Assembly (NCBI RefSeq): GCF_023630175.1
Contig: NZ_JALLIN010000032.1
Location: 1-64,000 of the forward strand
Length of the DNA stretch: 64,000 bases
Direction: 5' to 3'
Origin: Streptomyces cellostaticus
GTDB taxonomy: Bacteria; Actinomycetota; Actinomycetes; Streptomycetales; Streptomycetaceae
The notes under the pieces are model-generated. The model searched no databases. It saw only the letters and a program-made list of their open reading frames with translations, and was not told the origin of the DNA. How positions within the stretch are numbered: position 1 is the stretch's first letter; the number at the start of each line of letters is the position of its first letter. Made by a program: the position numbers and the translations under genes. Shown here in pieces: positions 62,401 through 64,000 of this stretch.

Positions 62401-63115
62401 CTTCGGCTCGAAGCCGGGCGCGTACGGCGCCGGCCTGCTGCCGCTGATCGACGCCCGGAACTGGCGCTCCGACGCCGACCTCGCCGAGGTGTACGCGGTG
62501 TGGGGCGGTTACGCCTACGGACGCGGTCTCGACGGGCGTGCGGCGCGCGGGGACATGGAGACCGCGTTCCGGCGGATCGCGGTGGCGGCGAAGAACGTCG
62601 ACACCCGTGAGCACGACCTGGTCGACGCCGACGACTACTTCCAGTACCACGGCGGCATGGTCGCCATGGTGCGGCACCTGACCGGTGCCAGCCCCGAGGC
62701 GTACGTGGGCGACTCGGCCGTGCCGGACCAGGTGAGGACCCGCACGCTGGGCGAGGAGACGCACCGTGTCTTCCGGGCGCGGGTGGTCAACCCGCGCTGG
62801 ATGGCGGCGATGCGCCGGCACGGGTACAAGGGCGCCTTCGAGATGGCGGCGACCGTGGACTACCTGTTCGGCTACGACGCCACGGCGGGCGTGGTCGACG
62901 ACTGGATGTACGAGAAGCTGAGCGCGGAGTACGTCTTCGACCCGGAGAACCGGGACTTCATGCGCACGTCCAACCCGTGGGCGCTGCGCGGCATCACCGA
63001 GCGGCTGCTGGAGGCGGCGGACCGCGGGCTGTGGGCGGAGCCGGACGCGGACACCCTGGAGCGGCTGCGCGCCACCTATCTGGAGCTGGAAGGCGACTTG
63101 GAGGGCGACCAGTGA
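59414..63115 (+). CDS. cobN: Cobaltochelatase subunit CobN
   Basis: The 1233-residue protein inserts cobalt into hydrogenobyrinic acid diamide in the aerobic B12 pathway, together with AAA-type subunits. It has the CobN/BchH motifs, for example ALVFTAYPTKHSRVGNAVGLDTP, AYRWLESSFGADAIVHMGKHGTMEWLPGKGLGLS and LPTGRNFYSVDPKAIPSR. Length agrees with the family. It overlaps cobQ (ATGA) and the next chelatase gene (GTGA), so all four genes are translated as a linked series. Confidence 0.97.
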   Translation: MSTVLLLSTADTDLLAARASGAGYRIGNPTRVDVAGELPGLIEGTDLAVVRLLGGKRAWEDGLAALKASGVPTVLLGGEAVPDAELMAESSVPAGVVAEALKYLVEGGPDNLTELARFLSDTVLLTGEGFEEPRKMPEFGVHGSRPVRAGRPTVGVLFYRAHELSGNTAFVDTLCEAIEAQGANALPVYCGSLRGADPGLYELLGRADALVATVLAAGGTHASQASAGGDEESWDIGALADLNVPVLQGLCLTSSRAAWAESDAALSPMDAAMQVAIPEFDGRLVTVPFSFKEQGPDDVPVYVADPERASRVAGIAVRHARLKHKPNADKKIALVFTAYPTKHSRVGNAVGLDTPASAVRVLDALRDAGYAAEGYPDHGDELIHRLIAAGGHDVEWLTEEQLAAAPARVPLADYREWFDGLDAGLRNAMLQAWGEPPGGLYVDGDDIVLASLRFGNVVVMIQPPRGFGENPIAIYHDPDMPPSHHYLAAYRWLESSFGADAIVHMGKHGTMEWLPGKGLGLSGGCAPDAVLGDLPLIYPFIVNDPGEGTQAKRRGHATVVDHLVPPMARADTYGDLAKLEQLLDEYALVSDLDPAKAPAVRAQIWTLVKAAELHHDLHVDEQPDDDEFDEFVMHIDGYLCEIKDVQIRDGLHVLGGGPEAEPRVNLVLAVLRASQVWGGRANALPGLRASLALHYGLVEKELLAEPGAAVKVPVELTDRIQAAPVPHQPAEEGATRPFVPSRTASDAIDLLEQLCRRIAEGMEARAWDRAAVDAVLDDVLGTRIPDAVAVLEFACDEVVPRLARTSDEIGHVLRALDGGYVPAGPSGSPTRGLVNVLPTGRNFYSVDPKAIPSRLSWEVGQSLADSLVQRYLRDTGEYPRSVGLTVWGTSAMRTQGDDIAEILALLGCRPVWDDASRRVTGFEVIGPQELGRPRIDVTVRISGFFRDAFPHVVGLIDDAVRTVAELDEPAEVNHVRAHVEEDVAEHGDRRRATARVFGSKPGAYGAGLLPLIDARNWRSDADLAEVYAVWGGYAYGRGLDGRAARGDMETAFRRIAVAAKNVDTREHDLVDADDYFQYHGGMVAMVRHLTGASPEAYVGDSAVPDQVRTRTLGEETHRVFRARVVNPRWMAAMRRHGYKGAFEMAATVDYLFGYDATAGVVDDWMYEKLSAEYVFDPENRDFMRTSNPWALRGITERLLEAADRGLWAEPDADTLERLRATYLELEGDLEGDQ

Positions 63116-64000
63116 CCACTCCGTTCCCGTTCACGGCCGTTGTCGGCCAGGACGACCTGCGCCTCGCGCTGCTGCTGAACGCCGTGTCACCGGCGGTCGG
63201 CGGTGTGCTGGTGCGCGGCGAGAAGGGCACCGCGAAGAGCACCGCCGTCCGCGCCCTCTCCGTGCTGCTGCCGGAGGTGGCCGTCGTCCCCGGTTGCCGC
63301 TTCTCCTGCGACCCGGCGGCACCGGACCCGTCCTGCCCGGACGGCCCGCACGAGGCGGGCGCGGGGGCCGGGCGTCCGGCGCGGATGGTCGAGCTGCCCG
63401 TCGGTGCCTCCGAGGACCGGCTGGTCGGCGCGCTCGACATCGAGCGGGCGCTCGCCGAGGGCGTGAAGGCGTTCGAGCCCGGCCTGCTGGCCGACGCCCA
63501 CCGCGGGATCCTGTACGTGGACGAGGTCAACCTCCTGCACGACCATCTCGTGGACCTGCTGCTGGACGCCGCCGCGATGGGCGCCTCGTACGTCGAGCGC
63601 GAGGGCGTCTCGGTGCGGCACGCCGCCCGGTTCCTGCTCGTCGGCACCATGAACCCCGAGGAGGGCGAGCTGCGGCCGCAGTTGCTCGACCGGTTCGGGC
63701 TGACCGTGGAGGTCGCGGCCTCGCGGGAGCCGGACGAGCGGGTGGAGGTCGTGCGGCGCCGGCTGGCGTACGACGACGATCCCGGCGCCTTCGCCGCGCG
63801 CTGGGCCGAGGAGGAGGCCGCCGTCCGGCGGCGGATCGTCGCGGCGCGGGAGTTGCTGCCGCGGGTGCGTCTGGGCGACGGAGCGCTGCGGCAGATCGCG
63901 GCGACCTGCGCGGCCTTCGAGGTGGACGGGATGCGCGCCGACATCGTGATGGCGCGAACGGCGACCGCGCTGGCCGCGTGGGCCGGGCGGACCGAGGTGC
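63112..64000 (+). CDS. Putative cobaltochelatase/magnesium chelatase AAA subunit (partial at window end)
   Basis: The first 296 codons are visible; the gene continues past the window edge. The AAA domain has VVGQDDLRLALLLNAV, Walker A VRGEKGTAKST (residues about 35-45), MVELPVGASEDRLVG, Walker B ILYVDEVNLLHDHLVD and the sensor VGTMNPEEGELRPQLLDRFGL. A cysteine-bearing insert CRFSCDPAAPDPSC after Walker A is typical of the actinobacterial ChlI-like chelatases that carry a VWA domain at the C-terminus. GTG at 63112 overlaps the cobN stop. It should be the ATPase partner of CobN. Confidence 0.93.
   Translation, partial: MTTPFPFTAVVGQDDLRLALLLNAVSPAVGGVLVRGEKGTAKSTAVRALSVLLPEVAVVPGCRFSCDPAAPDPSCPDGPHEAGAGAGRPARMVELPVGASEDRLVGALDIERALAEGVKAFEPGLLADAHRGILYVDEVNLLHDHLVDLLLDAAAMGASYVEREGVSVRHAARFLLVGTMNPEEGELRPQLLDRFGLTVEVAASREPDERVEVVRRRLAYDDDPGAFAARWAEEEAAVRRRIVAARELLPRVRLGDGALRQIAATCAAFEVDGMRADIVMARTATALAAWAGRTEV

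Overview
The window is chromosomal DNA of a high-GC actinobacterium, almost certainly a Streptomyces. Codons end overwhelmingly in G or C, GTG and TTG starts are common, and genes are packed in short, often translationally coupled operons. It also carries streptomycete markers: a Gbn-type nucleoid protein, a 39-residue SGM_5486-type microprotein, a streptophobe-like membrane protein, DUF3099 and Asp23/AmaP genes. From memory, gene content and order match the conserved core region of S. coelicolor around fabG-fabI, tyrS, moaA, gbn, pitH and the cob genes. I see no phage, plasmid, CRISPR array, rRNA or tRNA.

Left part (1-18.5 kb). A repeat-bearing non-coding stretch is followed by a DNA-3-methyladenine glycosylase, Spo0M, a PEBP-like protein and an HNH nuclease. 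Next come an SPFH/NfeD membrane pair, a lone ABC ATPase and a GAF histidine kinase with its response regulator. An SDR gene overlaps a divergent QueA-like gene. A secreted transglycosylase-like protein, an FHA-ABC exporter with a neighbouring membrane protein, serB and a SixA-like phosphatase follow.

Middle part (18.5-34.3 kb). A CynX/NimT-type transporter, its microprotein and a divergent FadR-type regulator share an operator-like palindrome. Then come fabG-fabI (type II fatty acid synthesis), a TldD/TldE protease pair, tyrS, small membrane proteins, moaA, an acetate permease with its DUF485 partner, and a secreted subtilisin.

Right part (34.3-64 kb). A CoA-transferase-like gene is followed by two truncated gene remnants that meet at a rearrangement scar. 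Next are an alcohol dehydrogenase, a VIT transporter, an exonuclease-BRCT fusion, SURF1, a GH15 glycosidase and an SDR. A five-gene Asp23/AmaP envelope-stress operon has a divergent Asp23-related neighbour. The gbn gene lies beside a GATC-rich intergenic region, then an ABC-F ATPase, a VOC protein, a conserved protein of unknown function, an aldolase-hydrolase pair and a secreted GH25 lysozyme. The window ends with a PHO-box-controlled pitH operon and a cobalamin-riboswitch-controlled cobD-cobQ-cobN-chelatase operon whose last gene runs off the edge.

Nearly every convergent gene pair is separated by a strong, often perfect hairpin. The items I would look at first are the divergent QueA-like gene, the GATC cluster by gbn, the pseudogene junction at about 36.13 kb, the Asp23 cluster with its divergent relative, the 39-residue microprotein locus, and the short arginine-rich ORF between the B12 riboswitch and cobD.
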